Source of the DNA: Methylomonas koyamae | GTDB taxonomy: Bacteria > Pseudomonadota > Gammaproteobacteria > Methylococcales > Methylomonadaceae | DNA: 37,247 bases | Direction: 5' to 3' | NCBI RefSeq assembly: GCF_006483455.1 | Contig: NZ_PPPU01000057.1 | Span: forward strand, 1 to 37,247 | Shown here: positions 16,014 to 23,617 of the stretch, piece after piece | How the letters are laid out: every line of letters starts with the position of its first letter | How positions within the stretch are numbered: position 1 is the first letter of the stretch | The notes under the pieces: generated by a model | What the model saw: only the letters and a program-made list of their open reading frames with translations | What the model was told of the DNA's origin: nothing | Database searches by the model: none | Translations under genes and position numbers: made by a program

Positions 16014-17686
16014 GATGGGTCCGCTGCGTATGTCAAACGGCCGGAACTATAGACTTGTTCGGCTTGGCTGAATCGGAAATTCAATTTGTTGCTGTCGCGG
16101 CGCCAGTCCAGCGTTAATTGCAATTCATAATCGGGACGGACCGGTTTAGCGAACTTGACGGCTTCCAAACGGCTAAACGGCGCGTTGATGTTAAAAAGTT
16201 GTTTGCCGAAATGCTCGGCCCAGCCGATCTGGACCACACCGGGCAGAATCGGATAACCCGGGAAGTGGTCGGCAAAATAGCGCAGCTGGCGCGGCACTTT
16301 CAAACCCAGCACCACGGTGTCCGGCTGCAAGTCGGCGGTTTGCAACAGCGGCATGCGGTCGTTGCTCTGTAACAAGGTTTGCAGCAATTGGCTGTCCAGT
16401 TTGGCTTGCACGGTGGTCGGCATGGCGGACAGAAATAGCCACTTGCGCGGAATCAACACCGCTTCGAACCACGGCTGCAAAGCTTCCTTCAGCTTGCCGA
16501 TCAAGGCTTTACGGCCGTGGGCGGCCATCGCCGCGTTACCGGCTGCTGACAGTACCGCACAGACCGCCAACTGGTCGCGGCTGCCGGCCAAAGCCAGGGC
16601 ATGGACTTCGCTCAGCCAGGGGTTATCCGCCAAATGCCGTTCCAATTCGGTTAGAGATAAGCGTTTTTCTTCGATTTTGACGATACGGTCGCGGCGGCCG
16701 TGCAATAGGAAACGGTCCTTGCTTTGCAAATCCAGCCTGTCGTCCAGTTCCAGTGCGTTCTCATCCGGTAAATAGGGTGAACTCAGGTAGGCTTTGCCGT
16801 CGCTCAGGTCGATACTCAGGCCGTCGAACAATTGCCAGACCGGATCGGGATAGCGGCGCCAGGCGATGCCGCCGGTTTCGCTGCTACCGTAGATTTCCAG
16901 CGCCGCCCGGCCGCAATGGCGCTCAATCTGCGCGGCGGACTCGGCCGGAAGCGGGCCGCCGGAACTGAAAATGGCGGAAAGCCCGGCCAGACTGGGCCAC
17001 GGCGCATCGGCCGCCAGCCGCTTCAAATGGGCCGGGCTGGCGACCCAGCAAGCCCGGCCGGGCGCGGCTTGTTGGGCCAGATGTTCGGCATCCAGCGCCG
17101 TTTCGCTGTGGAAAGTGCGGCCGGCTGCCAGTGGCCACAACACCCGGAACAGCAGCCCGTAAATGTGTTGCTGGCTGACCGTTGCCAGAATCCGGCTGCC
17201 GGCCAAATCCCGGCCCCAAAGCCTTTCCAGCGTGTCGACTTCGGCTTGCAACTGTCGGAGGGATTTGCTTATCGATTTGGCCGCGCCGGTCGAGCCGGAG
17301 GTGAAAATCGCCAGGTTGTTCGCGTCCGGCTGCAGACGGCCGAAAACCGGTGTTGTGGTTGGTTCCTGGTCCAGCCGGCAATCGAAGCCGGCTTGCCAGT
17401 CGCCGATCAGCCGGCAGCCGGCCTGTTGCAGTTGCTGCGCCGTGCCGGGCCGGTTGTTGGCGGCGAGCCAGACCTGCTTGCCGGCGTGCCACAGCGCGCA
17501 CAACAACACCGCAAACGGGTAGGCGTCGTGGCAGAACAAGGCATATTTTTGCCCGTTTTCAGCGGACAACGATTCTCGCCAGTCATCGACCGCCGCGCGA
17601 AATTCGGCGAAGCTGTAATCGCGGCCGCCGTGTCGGGCAACGGTTCCGGTCCGCTCGGCACTGAGTAAATCGGCCAGCGCAATCAA
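16010..17686 (-). CDS. Acyl-AMP ligase fused to a hot-dog dehydratase
   Basis: 558 residues in two parts. Residues 1-440 are an adenylate-forming enzyme: IFTSGSTGAAKS (P-loop, 127-138), YGSSETGG (266-273), and a C-terminal MPTTVQAKLD with the likely catalytic Lys429. Residues about 450-558 are a FabA/FabZ-like hot-dog domain with FADHFPGYPILPGV (His474). In APE systems with separate genes (ApeH ligase, ApeI dehydratase in Xenorhabdus-type clusters) these are two proteins; here one chain would both load the aryl starter and dehydrate beta-hydroxyacyl-ACP. I see no stop or frameshift at the junction. It lies between the membrane protein and the GT2 gene. Confidence 0.9.
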   Translation of the reverse strand: MIALADLLSAERTGTVARHGGRDYSFAEFRAAVDDWRESLSAENGQKYALFCHDAYPFAVLLCALWHAGKQVWLAANNRPGTAQQLQQAGCRLIGDWQAGFDCRLDQEPTTTPVFGRLQPDANNLAIFTSGSTGAAKSISKSLRQLQAEVDTLERLWGRDLAGSRILATVSQQHIYGLLFRVLWPLAAGRTFHSETALDAEHLAQQAAPGRACWVASPAHLKRLAADAPWPSLAGLSAIFSSGGPLPAESAAQIERHCGRAALEIYGSSETGGIAWRRYPDPVWQLFDGLSIDLSDGKAYLSSPYLPDENALELDDRLDLQSKDRFLLHGRRDRIVKIEEKRLSLTELERHLADNPWLSEVHALALAGSRDQLAVCAVLSAAGNAAMAAHGRKALIGKLKEALQPWFEAVLIPRKWLFLSAMPTTVQAKLDSQLLQTLLQSNDRMPLLQTADLQPDTVVLGLKVPRQLRYFADHFPGYPILPGVVQIGWAEHFGKQLFNINAPFSRLEAVKFAKPVRPDYELQLTLDWRRDSNKLNFRFSQAEQVYSSGRLTYAADPS

Positions 17687-17690
17687 GAGC

Positions 17691-18233
17691 TTATTCCGGT
17701 TTCAGCGTGCGCAGCCTGACCCAATATTCGCCGGCAAACAGCAATCCCATCAGCAGGTAAGCGATCAGGCCGTTGTAGAGGCTCCAAACCTGGAAACTGC
17801 TCCACAGCGCGGTGGCCGCGGCGATGCCGCCGTTGATGATAAAAAAGCCGCACCAGACCTGGGTCACGCGCCGGGTATACGACACGCCTTGCGCCGGCAG
17901 ATCGGGTTGCTTCAGCCGGGCCAGGCGTTCGACGATCGAAGGTGGATGCAACAGGCTGGCGGCAAATATCATCAGCATCACCGCATTGACCAGCGCCGGA
18001 TAAAAGCGCAAGGCCACGGCCTGATTGCTCCAGATTGCAAAGCCGGCGTAGGCCAAGCCGGCCAGCAACAATGGTTTGCTCCAGTCGGCGCGGACCAGGG
18101 CCAAGCGCAACAGCAACATCGCGGCGAGCGCCAGCGCGATGAGCCGGGGTTGCAGGTATTGCAGGCCGAAATACACCGCCGCCGGATACAGCGCGGTTAA
18201 CAGGCCGATCAACGCATTCAAGCCCGGCGCCAT
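17691..18233 (-). CDS. COG4648-type membrane protein of the APE cluster
   Basis: 180 residues with about five transmembrane helices: near 6-24, 29-46, 53-68, 80-95, and a pair at 128-168. A conserved cytoplasmic-type loop SYTRRVTQVWCGFFIINGG precedes the last helices. It matches the uncharacterised COG4648 proteins that sit beside the ACPs and ligase in APE clusters. Function is unknown; a scaffold or lipid-handling role is only a guess. It starts one base after the ACP stop and ends four bases before the ligase start, so it is firmly within the operon. Confidence 0.75.
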   Translation of the reverse strand: MAPGLNALIGLLTALYPAAVYFGLQYLQPRLIALALAAMLLLRLALVRADWSKPLLLAGLAYAGFAIWSNQAVALRFYPALVNAVMLMIFAASLLHPPSIVERLARLKQPDLPAQGVSYTRRVTQVWCGFFIINGGIAAATALWSSFQVWSLYNGLIAYLLMGLLFAGEYWVRLRTLKPE

Positions 18234-18234
18234 C

Positions 18235-18483
18235 TCAATCCTGCATCAGGCGGTGGACGGCCTCGACCACGTCGCCTATGGTGCGTGCGGTTTTGAAATC
18301 CTCGGGTTTCACCATTTTGCCGGTGAGTTCTTTCAGACGCACAATCATGTCGACCGCGTCGATACTGTCGAAATCCAGGTCTTCGTAGAGGCGGGCTTCC
18401 GGTTTGATATCGGCTGGGTCCATTTCGAACATTTCCACCATGATGTCCTGGATGGCGGCCAAAATTTGTTCACGATTTTTCAT
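18235..18483 (-). CDS. Acyl carrier protein (second of two)
   Basis: 82 residues, a four-helix ACP. The 4'-phosphopantetheine site is Ser40 in LDFDSIDAVD. The chain is acidic as expected. It follows the other ACP by six bases. Pairs of ACPs are standard in APE clusters (the ApeE/ApeF pair), one of which carries the growing polyene; sequence alone does not tell which. Confidence 0.92.
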   Translation of the reverse strand: MKNREQILAAIQDIMVEMFEMDPADIKPEARLYEDLDFDSIDAVDMIVRLKELTGKMVKPEDFKTARTIGDVVEAVHRLMQD

Positions 18484-18489
18484 AAGCTG

Positions 18490-18747
18490 TTAACTGCGCG
18501 CGGAATCGATAAATTGAGCCAGAGCCGCAACCGACGAAAAAATCTGCGCCACGTCGTCCTGTTCGGCGTCGATTTTAACCTGGTATTGCTTGCGGATCGC
18601 CACGCCCAATTCCAGGGCGTCGATCGAATCCAGCCCCAGCCCGCCGTTAAACAGCGGCGCCGAGCTGTCGATGTCGGCAGCGTCGATGTCTTCCAAAGCC
18701 AGCGTATCGACGATCAGGCGTTTTAATTCAGTTTCGGTGTTGCTCAT
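18490..18747 (-). CDS. Acyl carrier protein (first of two)
   Basis: 85 residues. The phosphopantetheine site is Ser41 in GLGLDSIDALEL. Helix pattern and acidity are typical of type II ACPs. Its start overlaps the 3' end of the PlsC-type acyltransferase gene by 20 bases, and the next ACP begins six bases after its stop. It differs clearly from its neighbour, so the two probably have distinct partners. Confidence 0.92.
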   Translation of the reverse strand: MSNTETELKRLIVDTLALEDIDAADIDSSAPLFNGGLGLDSIDALELGVAIRKQYQVKIDAEQDDVAQIFSSVAALAQFIDSARS

Positions 18748-19522
18748 AAGCTTGGCGTTGTTCGGTGAAGTAATCCAATAAAGTTTGGGTGAGCCGGCGC
18801 ACCGCGATCGAGTGCGGTTGCAGTCGCCGGTAATCGCTCAGGTCGATGTCGTCGCCGACTTCCATCCGCAAATGAAACCGCCGCGGCGGAATCCGGTACC
18901 AGGCCAGGTTCTTGGTCAGCGTGCTGGGGGTGCAGGTCAAGGTCACCGGGGTCAACACGCAGTCGGCGGCCAGGGCAATCGCGGCGACGCCGCGCTGGAA
19001 GCGGTAGGCTTGGCCAGGCACCGAACGGGTACCCTCCGGGAACACGATCAAACCGCCGCCGCCGTTCAGCCACGCCGCACAATCGGCGATCATGGTCTGC
19101 GAATCGGCATTGCTGATATAGCCGGCATGCAGGATCGAGCCGCGCATCGCTGGATTGCGCCACAGGCTGGCCTTGACGATGCAACTGGCTTGCTTGATGC
19201 GGCTGAGTAGAAACACTACGTCGACCAAAGTCGGATGGTTGGCGACGACCAGTTGGCCGGGACGGTTCAGTTTTTCGCCGCCGCAGATTTGGTAACTCAT
19301 CACGCCCAGCCGGTGCATCAAGCCGATAAAAGCATAAAAGCTCAGATGGACCATGGTTTGGGCGCGGCAGGCTTTGCGGCGGCGGTCGCCGGGCAGCAGC
19401 GCCAGCAACGGAAACACCACCAACCACAACAGCACGCCGCCGAGGCCGAAACAGGCGAAGCTGATTGCGGTTGCCGCCAGTCGCCAAAGATAGTTGATGT
19501 TGTGACTCAGAGTTTTTGCCAT
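18728..19522 (-). CDS. PlsC-type 1-acylglycerol-3-phosphate acyltransferase-like protein
   Basis: 264 residues. One or two N-terminal transmembrane helices (about 12-45) precede the PlsC motifs NHPTLVD (His96-x4-Asp101) and FPEGTRS (161-167). The ATG at 19520-19522 overlaps the preceding ketosynthase-like gene by 16 bases; a longer open frame upstream reads as unstructured arginine-rich sequence and is rejected. APE clusters usually carry such an acyltransferase plus an LpxL-type one; together they would build the lipid that carries the polyene. Confidence 0.88.
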   Translation of the reverse strand: MAKTLSHNINYLWRLAATAISFACFGLGGVLLWLVVFPLLALLPGDRRRKACRAQTMVHLSFYAFIGLMHRLGVMSYQICGGEKLNRPGQLVVANHPTLVDVVFLLSRIKQASCIVKASLWRNPAMRGSILHAGYISNADSQTMIADCAAWLNGGGGLIVFPEGTRSVPGQAYRFQRGVAAIALAADCVLTPVTLTCTPSTLTKNLAWYRIPPRRFHLRMEVGDDIDLSDYRRLQPHSIAVRRLTQTLLDYFTEQRQAYEQHRN

Positions 19523-20235
19523 TGCCAACCGCGGCCGCCGTTTCCCAAATGCAATTCGGATTGCTCGGCGGCCAGGAATTCGATAAAGGCCGGCAATTGT
19601 AGCGGTTGCTCGCCATCCTGACGAGTCGAGCTTGTCGGCGAAAATTCCAGCGCCAAGCCGGGGCCGGCAAGCGCCAGCCGCAATGCGGCTGCACAGGGAA
19701 AGGGTAACGATGCCGCAAAACCGGCCGAAGGAAAGAAATCCGGCAATACTTCGTCGTAATACACCAGCAGGACTTCGCCGTATCCGGCGTGCAATAAGCC
19801 TAGCGCTTCGATCAGGCCCGGTCCGAGCCCGCCGGCGCCGGGGGCGACGCAATTGATTTCGCAGCGGTTGGCGTAGGCGATCGAAAACAGGCCGGCAATC
19901 GCATTGTGTACCGACAGGCTGAACGCGGTCGGCGATAATTCCTCGCCGCGCTGCAGATCGTTCAGCATGTCCAGGCATTTGCCGATTTCGCCGTGCGACG
20001 AGCTGAATACGGCCGGCATTTGCTCGCCGGGCGCCAGGCATTGCTCGACGACGAACATCGCCGCCTTCGCCAGCGGGCTGAGCCGGCGTTGCAAGGGTTT
20101 GGGCGCGTATTGCAGCGGCGGCGGGGTTTGATGATCCGGCGGTTTCCGGCCGGCCGCAAATTGCTGCCAGTCATCCTGGGTTTGCAAGCCCGGTGCCCAG
20201 GCGCTCCAACGGCGGATGATGAACGGGTAGGCCAT
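19507..20235 (-). CDS. Ketosynthase-like chain length factor (PF13723 type)
   Basis: 242 residues, half the size of a full ketosynthase. The thiolase-like N-terminal fold is recognisable (FVVEQCLAPGEQMPAVFSSS, then SPTAFSLSVHNAIAGLFSIA), but the position of the catalytic cysteine reads CVAPGAGGLGPG, so no nucleophile is present and the C-terminal His motifs are missing. This is the truncated beta-ketoacyl synthase subfamily that acts as chain length factor (ApeC-like) paired with an active ketosynthase. Start ATG at 20233-20235 is chosen because the frame upstream is not protein-like. It leads block 2, so its partner ketosynthase must come from block 1. Confidence 0.82.
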   Translation of the reverse strand: MAYPFIIRRWSAWAPGLQTQDDWQQFAAGRKPPDHQTPPPLQYAPKPLQRRLSPLAKAAMFVVEQCLAPGEQMPAVFSSSHGEIGKCLDMLNDLQRGEELSPTAFSLSVHNAIAGLFSIAYANRCEINCVAPGAGGLGPGLIEALGLLHAGYGEVLLVYYDEVLPDFFPSAGFAASLPFPCAAALRLALAGPGLALEFSPTSSTRQDGEQPLQLPAFIEFLAAEQSELHLGNGGRGWQWQKL

Positions 20236-20396
20236 GTTGCGGAAGTCGGTTGACGCTGGCGCCGAAGCGGCGGGGAGCAAATTATAATCGGGAACTGAAC
20301 TACCGCGCGCGGGTCGCCGTTCAGAAGATTCGGAACGAGGGAATTTGGACGGGTGATGCAATACTAATCGAAGCCAAGGCAGTAAGGTGTAATTGG

Positions 20397-20429
20397 GTAG
20401 GGCGTCAATAGGCTAAGCCGTATTGCGCC
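20397..20429 (+). repeat. REP palindrome, GTAG-headed
   Basis: Starts with GTAG (20397-20400), followed by GGCGTCAATA, the inner pair GGC-TAA-GCC, and the closing arm TATTGCGCC. Shape matches the other REPs of the window: GTAG head, long stem, small inner stem. Confidence 0.6.
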
Positions 20430-20451
20430 GCAAGTTGGCTTTTAATCATGC

Positions 20452-20482
20452 GGCGTATTACGCTATCGCTAATACGCCCTAC
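20452..20482 (-). repeat. REP palindrome, GTAG-headed
   Basis: Arms GGCGTATTA (20452-20460) and TAATACGCC (20470-20478), 9 bp perfect, with CTAC (GTAG on the minus strand) at 20479-20482. It lies tail to tail with the REP at 20397, forming a BIME-like pair. Confidence 0.75.
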
Positions 20483-20509
20483 GCGGGCTATACGTTTAAC
20501 ATTCATCTC

Positions 20510-20599
20510 GGACTCCTCCTTCCGCTTGTCGGATAGCTTTAGTCTATCCCTCTGGCACCCGAGGCCGCTAGGAGGGAGGAGTCCATCCCATTGCCCTAC
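20510..20599 (-). repeat. ~90-bp palindrome-ended element, copy A
   Basis: Read on the minus strand it begins GTAGGGCAATGGGATGGA and ends GGAAGGAGGAGTCC. GGACTCCTCC (20510-20519) and GGAGGAGTCC (20575-20584) are perfect inverted repeats, and an internal GGATAG...CTATCC hairpin lies between. A second copy in the opposite orientation is at 21470-21556. The sequence GCCCTACGCGGGCT occurs on both sides of this copy, as if it had inserted in a REP. Confidence 0.75.
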
Positions 20600-20618
20600 G
20601 CGGGCTGTTTGAAAATAC

Positions 20619-20649
20619 GGCGCAATGCCCGTTGGTTATTACGCCTTAC
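20619..20649 (-). repeat. Degenerate REP palindrome
   Basis: GGCGCAATG and TATTACGCC-like arms (20619-20627, 20638-20645) with a GTAAGG head on the minus strand. It resembles the REP at 20397 but pairs imperfectly. Confidence 0.4.
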
Positions 20650-20671
20650 CGTCTTGCTTCGCGAATCCACC

Positions 20672-21247
20672 TTACGCCAATCGTCTATCCGCCTTACGGC
20701 CGTAAAACTTAAACCGCCAATTTCTGCAAAAAGCAAAAATCCCAGAAATAAACATTATAAGCGCTGAAGGTATAGGTGTTACAAGAGGCGAGCCTTGGGT
20801 CAATGTTCCGGTAAAAGGAACCGAAGAACCACCGGCTGGAAAAGCAAATATGGTACTGTTGAATTTGAATAGCGGTATCGGACCTGGAGAACTTAAATCA
20901 CCTTGAAACCAAAATGAGAAAGTTTGTGCATTTGGAACATGTCCGCCGCCACCTACTACTTCTCCTGGAATATTAACCATAAAAATATTTATCCCGCCTG
21001 TATTTAATGACTCAAAACTAGGGTTAACATTAGAAACAGAAATATCATAAGCAGATCCAAATCCACTTGAAATTAAGGCAACATCAAAAAGGGCGGTTGT
21101 TTCAGTATTGTATTGAAAACTGCCTTTGACCGTGCCTTCTGTTAAACCTGTACCATTGATATTCCATGTAAGAATACTTGCCTGTAACGGCAAAGCAATC
21201 ATCGTCAAACCGCCCACTAAAATGGATTTCAGCATCGTAGTTAACAT
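20672..21247 (-). CDS. Secreted protein with PEP-CTERM-like C-terminal signal
   Basis: 191 residues. An N-terminal signal peptide (about 6-23, ending LPLQASILTW) is followed by a beta-rich, Ser/Gly/Asn-rich low-complexity region. Near the C-terminus TPIPSALIMFISGIFAFCRN resembles the PEP-CTERM/VPLPA sorting tag (short P-motif, one hydrophobic helix, then basic residues), but about 20 residues follow the basic stretch, longer than normal. Such proteins are processed by exosortase and exported to the surface. No exosortase gene is in the window. The gene is visibly more A/T-rich than the APE genes and is bracketed by inverted copies of a ~90-bp element, suggesting transfer. No closer function can be named. 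Confidence 0.65.
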   Translation of the reverse strand: MLTTMLKSILVGGLTMIALPLQASILTWNINGTGLTEGTVKGSFQYNTETTALFDVALISSGFGSAYDISVSNVNPSFESLNTGGINIFMVNIPGEVVGGGGHVPNAQTFSFWFQGDLSSPGPIPLFKFNSTIFAFPAGGSSVPFTGTLTQGSPLVTPIPSALIMFISGIFAFCRNWRFKFYGRKADRRLA

Positions 21248-21469
21248 AGGATTTTCAGCTCCACAAGTAATTAGGAAGATTTAGATAAAAACACTTTTTC
21301 ACAACTTTTCAAACTATTGTCATGAATAATGAGCACGCCTAGAGAATAGGTTGGTGGCCTAATTCGATATAATCTCAACTGATTTTTCAAGCGCTGTCAA
21401 AATTATTTCGGCGATGAATCCTGGCACGGCCATCGCTACAGGCAGATTCCTTGCTGCCTGCCAAAGGGG

Positions 21470-21556
21470 GTAGGGTAATGGGATGGATTCCTCTCTCCTA
21501 GCGGCTGGTGCTAGATGGATAGACTAAGGCTATCCGACAAACGGAAGGAGGAGCTC
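21470..21556 (+). repeat. ~90-bp palindrome-ended element, copy B
   Basis: Begins GTAGGGTAATGGGATGGATT and ends GGAAGGAGGAGCTC; the internal GGATAG...CTATCC hairpin is kept (about 21517-21535). It matches the reverse complement of copy A over nearly its full length with scattered substitutions. It directly abuts the REP at 21557. Confidence 0.75.
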
Positions 21557-21590
21557 GTAGGATGGGTAGAGGCGTTAGCCGAAACCCATC
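21557..21590 (+). repeat. REP flanking the RAYT gene, downstream side
   Basis: GTAG head (21557-21560), GATGGGT (21561-21567), inner GGC-GTTA-GCC, and ACCCATC (21584-21590). It is the same family as the REP at 22153 in opposite orientation, so the two enclose the RAYT gene. Confidence 0.85.
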
Positions 21591-21603
21591 AAAACACCAT
21601 CGA

Positions 21604-22128
21604 TTACCCCAAATCCAATTTAGGATATATGCCGCCCGCCCAATTTGCCGGGAGAATGCCGCGTTTGACGAAATCATGAAATGAAGAATATCTCCAATCG
21701 GCAACACAACGGACATAACCGTGTTTTACTGGATTGTAATGAATATAGTCGACATGTTTGACGAAGTCGTCCTGGTTTCTGATTCGATGCTCCCAAAACC
21801 GTCTTTGCCAGATACCGCGTTCCTGTTTGCTTTCGCGGCTTTTGGAGATTCGCTCGCCTTTTTCGACCTGTTTAGTGAAGTGGGTCTTAATGAGCCGCCA
21901 GCGACAACTAAAATCATCGTCACCCTCCGGCAAAGTCCAAATGGTATGGAGATGCTCCGGTAAAACAACAATCGCGTCGATATTAAACGGGTGTTGATCT
22001 TTTACGTTACGAAAAGACTCGCGAAGCAGTTCAATCTTATCGGTTAGCAAAGTCCGATTTCGTTCAGCCAAATTGACTGTGAAAAAATAACAACCGCCTT
22101 TGAGGCGATGTCGACGATATTCTGTCAT
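21604..22128 (-). CDS. REP-associated tyrosine transposase (RAYT, Y1 family)
   Basis: 174 residues, Y1_Tnp/IS200-related. The HUH metal motif is His59-Leu60-His61 in LPEHLHTIW. The RAYT signatures are all present: YFFTVNL near the N-terminus, a WRLIKTHFTK helix, GIWQRRFWEHRIR, and DYIHYNPVKHGYV (127-139). I do not assign the nucleophilic tyrosine with certainty. RAYTs bind REP hairpins through the GTAG/GGAG head and cleave them as single strands. Here REP hairpins of one family lie 14 bases beyond its stop and 25 bases before its start, in inverted orientation, so this is a complete REPtron-like unit. All residues appear intact, so it may be active. Confidence 0.9.
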   Translation of the reverse strand: MTEYRRHRLKGGCYFFTVNLAERNRTLLTDKIELLRESFRNVKDQHPFNIDAIVVLPEHLHTIWTLPEGDDDFSCRWRLIKTHFTKQVEKGERISKSRESKQERGIWQRRFWEHRIRNQDDFVKHVDYIHYNPVKHGYVRCVADWRYSSFHDFVKRGILPANWAGGIYPKLDLG

Positions 22129-22152
22129 ATCTCATCTATCGGCGTTTCGTTT

Positions 22153-22183
22153 GATGGGTTTCGCTTCGCTCTACCCATCCTAC
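22153..22183 (-). repeat. REP flanking the RAYT gene, upstream side
   Basis: GATGGGT (22153-22159) and ACCCATC (22173-22179), followed by CTAC (GTAG on the minus strand) at 22180-22183. The inner part on the minus strand reads AGAGCGAAGCGAA, an alternative to the inner stem of the mate at 21557. Confidence 0.85.
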
Positions 22184-22336
22184 TGTCGGCAATTGGTTCA
22201 CCCCTGTCGGTTGCCTCCTATGGCCGCTACCGATCACTCACCATCTCACCCCAACCGCCGAATATCTTTCGGCAGAATAAACCACCGAAATTCGGTATCC
22301 GGTCACCGATAAAACGGCGCAGTTCCCAATGGTGCT

Positions 22337-22984
22337 TTACTCGAACGCGCTGATGACTTCGCTTTCCTGTTTGCCGGCTTCGATCCAGGCTTGCGCTTCC
22401 GGGCTGTGCAACACGGTTTGCACATAGGCTTCGGCGTCCGGGTTGGTGACCAACTGGTAGGTGTGGAAGCGGAACGCCACCGGTGCGTACATCGCGTCGA
22501 CGATGCCGAAACGGCCGAACAGCCAGGCGCCGTTTTTGCCGTGCCGGCGTCGGCATTGTTGCCAGATTTCGCCGATGCGGTCGATATCCGGCTGCACCCC
22601 TTCCGGCAAATGCTTCGCGGCCGGCGTGCGCCGGCAATTCATGCCGCAATAGGTGCGCAATGCGGTGAAACCGGAATGCATTTCCGCCGCCAGCGAGCGC
22701 GCCAACGCCCGTTCGGCAAAATCGTCCGGCCAGCCCTGAGTTTGCGGGAAGCGTTCGGCCAGATACTCCAGAATCGCCAACGAATCCCAAACCCGCAGTT
22801 CGCCGTCCAGCAATACCGGGACTTTGCCGGACGGCGAGTATTGCAGGATTTTGGCTTTGGATTCTTCCTGGTACAGCGGAATCCGGATCTCTTCGAACTC
22901 GATGCCGTGGTGTTTCAAATAAAACCAGGGCCGGAACGACCAGGACGAGTAATTTTTATTGCCGATGACCAGACTCAGACTCAT
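22337..22984 (-). CDS. Glutathione S-transferase family protein
   Basis: 215 residues. The N-terminal thioredoxin-like domain starts IGNKNYSSWSFRPW, where Ser13/Ser14 take the catalytic position seen in YfcF-like bacterial GSTs, and contains PSGKVPVLLDGELRVWDSLA with the cis-Pro and the glutathione gamma-glutamyl binding Asp-Ser. The helical C-terminal domain runs from about 85. Size is typical. It is 19 bases after the SnoaL-like gene, so the two are probably co-transcribed. It is not a known APE component; the substrate is unknown. Confidence 0.88.
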   Translation of the reverse strand: MSLSLVIGNKNYSSWSFRPWFYLKHHGIEFEEIRIPLYQEESKAKILQYSPSGKVPVLLDGELRVWDSLAILEYLAERFPQTQGWPDDFAERALARSLAAEMHSGFTALRTYCGMNCRRTPAAKHLPEGVQPDIDRIGEIWQQCRRRHGKNGAWLFGRFGIVDAMYAPVAFRFHTYQLVTNPDAEAYVQTVLHSPEAQAWIEAGKQESEVISAFE

Positions 22985-23003
22985 ATCGATAAGCTCCCGT
23001 GTA

Positions 23004-23399
23004 TCAAGATTCCAATAATGTGCCGCGGGTCGCGGCCGCCGGGTCGCAATAATGCGCCATGACCCGGCAAATTTTACCGGCGGCGTCGATTTCCATCGTT
23101 TCCGCCGCCAGCAGGTCGTTCACGCTGCGGTACAACAAGGTGACGCTACCGACGCCAGGCAAGACCTGCAATAGCGTGAAATGCAATTCGGGGAATTTGG
23201 CCAGACCCTGGGCAAAATAGGCTGCCAAAGCCGGTTTACCGTGCAGGCTGCCGTCCGCGATATCCATGAGTTTGACGATGAACGGGCTGCGAAACTCGAT
23301 CGCGTCGGCGTAGTGCTCCATGATCCGCGCCAGATCGCGGCTATTCCAGGCCTGGAGCCAGGCGTCGGCCAGTTTGTCGGCTTGTGGTTGGGTAAGCAT
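23004..23399 (-). CDS. SnoaL-like / NTF2-fold small protein
   Basis: 131 residues from the ATG at 23397-23399 (MLTQPQADKLADAWLQAWNS). The pattern of an initial helix, AWNSRDLARIMEHYADAIEF, SPF, then GKPALAAYFAQGLAKFPEL and two long strands is that of the SnoaL-like/NTF2 superfamily. These domains serve as ketosteroid-isomerase-like cyclases, hydrolases or simple ligand binders, so no reaction can be named. A longer open frame upstream reads as basic non-conserved sequence and is rejected. It precedes the GST gene in the same direction. Confidence 0.75.
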   Translation of the reverse strand: MLTQPQADKLADAWLQAWNSRDLARIMEHYADAIEFRSPFIVKLMDIADGSLHGKPALAAYFAQGLAKFPELHFTLLQVLPGVGSVTLLYRSVNDLLAAETMEIDAAGKICRVMAHYCDPAAATRGTLLES

Positions 23400-23570
23400 C
23401 TGTTGAATCGTAAATTGCCGGAGTGGTGGTTTGACGGCCGGACGGGTTCGGCGCCATCGTATGCCGTTTAATTTAACAGCATTCCGGCTAACGGGAAAAG
23501 CCATTATGCCTATTCGCCGCTGCCGCCTTAACCAGGCGCTACAGGCAATGCCGGCGCAACGGGCCGGCGG

Positions 23571-23609
23571 GCTTCGGTTCGCGGCCGGCGGCCGGGCCGG
23601 AACCGAAGC
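23571..23609 (-). terminator. G/C-rich hairpin downstream of the lipoprotein gene
   Basis: GCTTCGGTTC (23571-23580) and GAACCGAAGC (23600-23609) form a perfect 10-bp stem around a 19-base G/C loop that can pair further internally. It begins nine bases after the lipoprotein stop. There is no U-tract, so it may act as an mRNA end or stabiliser rather than a classical terminator. Confidence 0.4.
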
Positions 23610-23617
23610 GGTGCGGA

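Noticed and set aside
18744-19718. Long minus-strand frame overlapping the PlsC-type acyltransferase in another phase
   Set aside because: Arginine/proline-rich shadow product; the acyltransferase frame has NHPTLVD and FPEGTR motifs.
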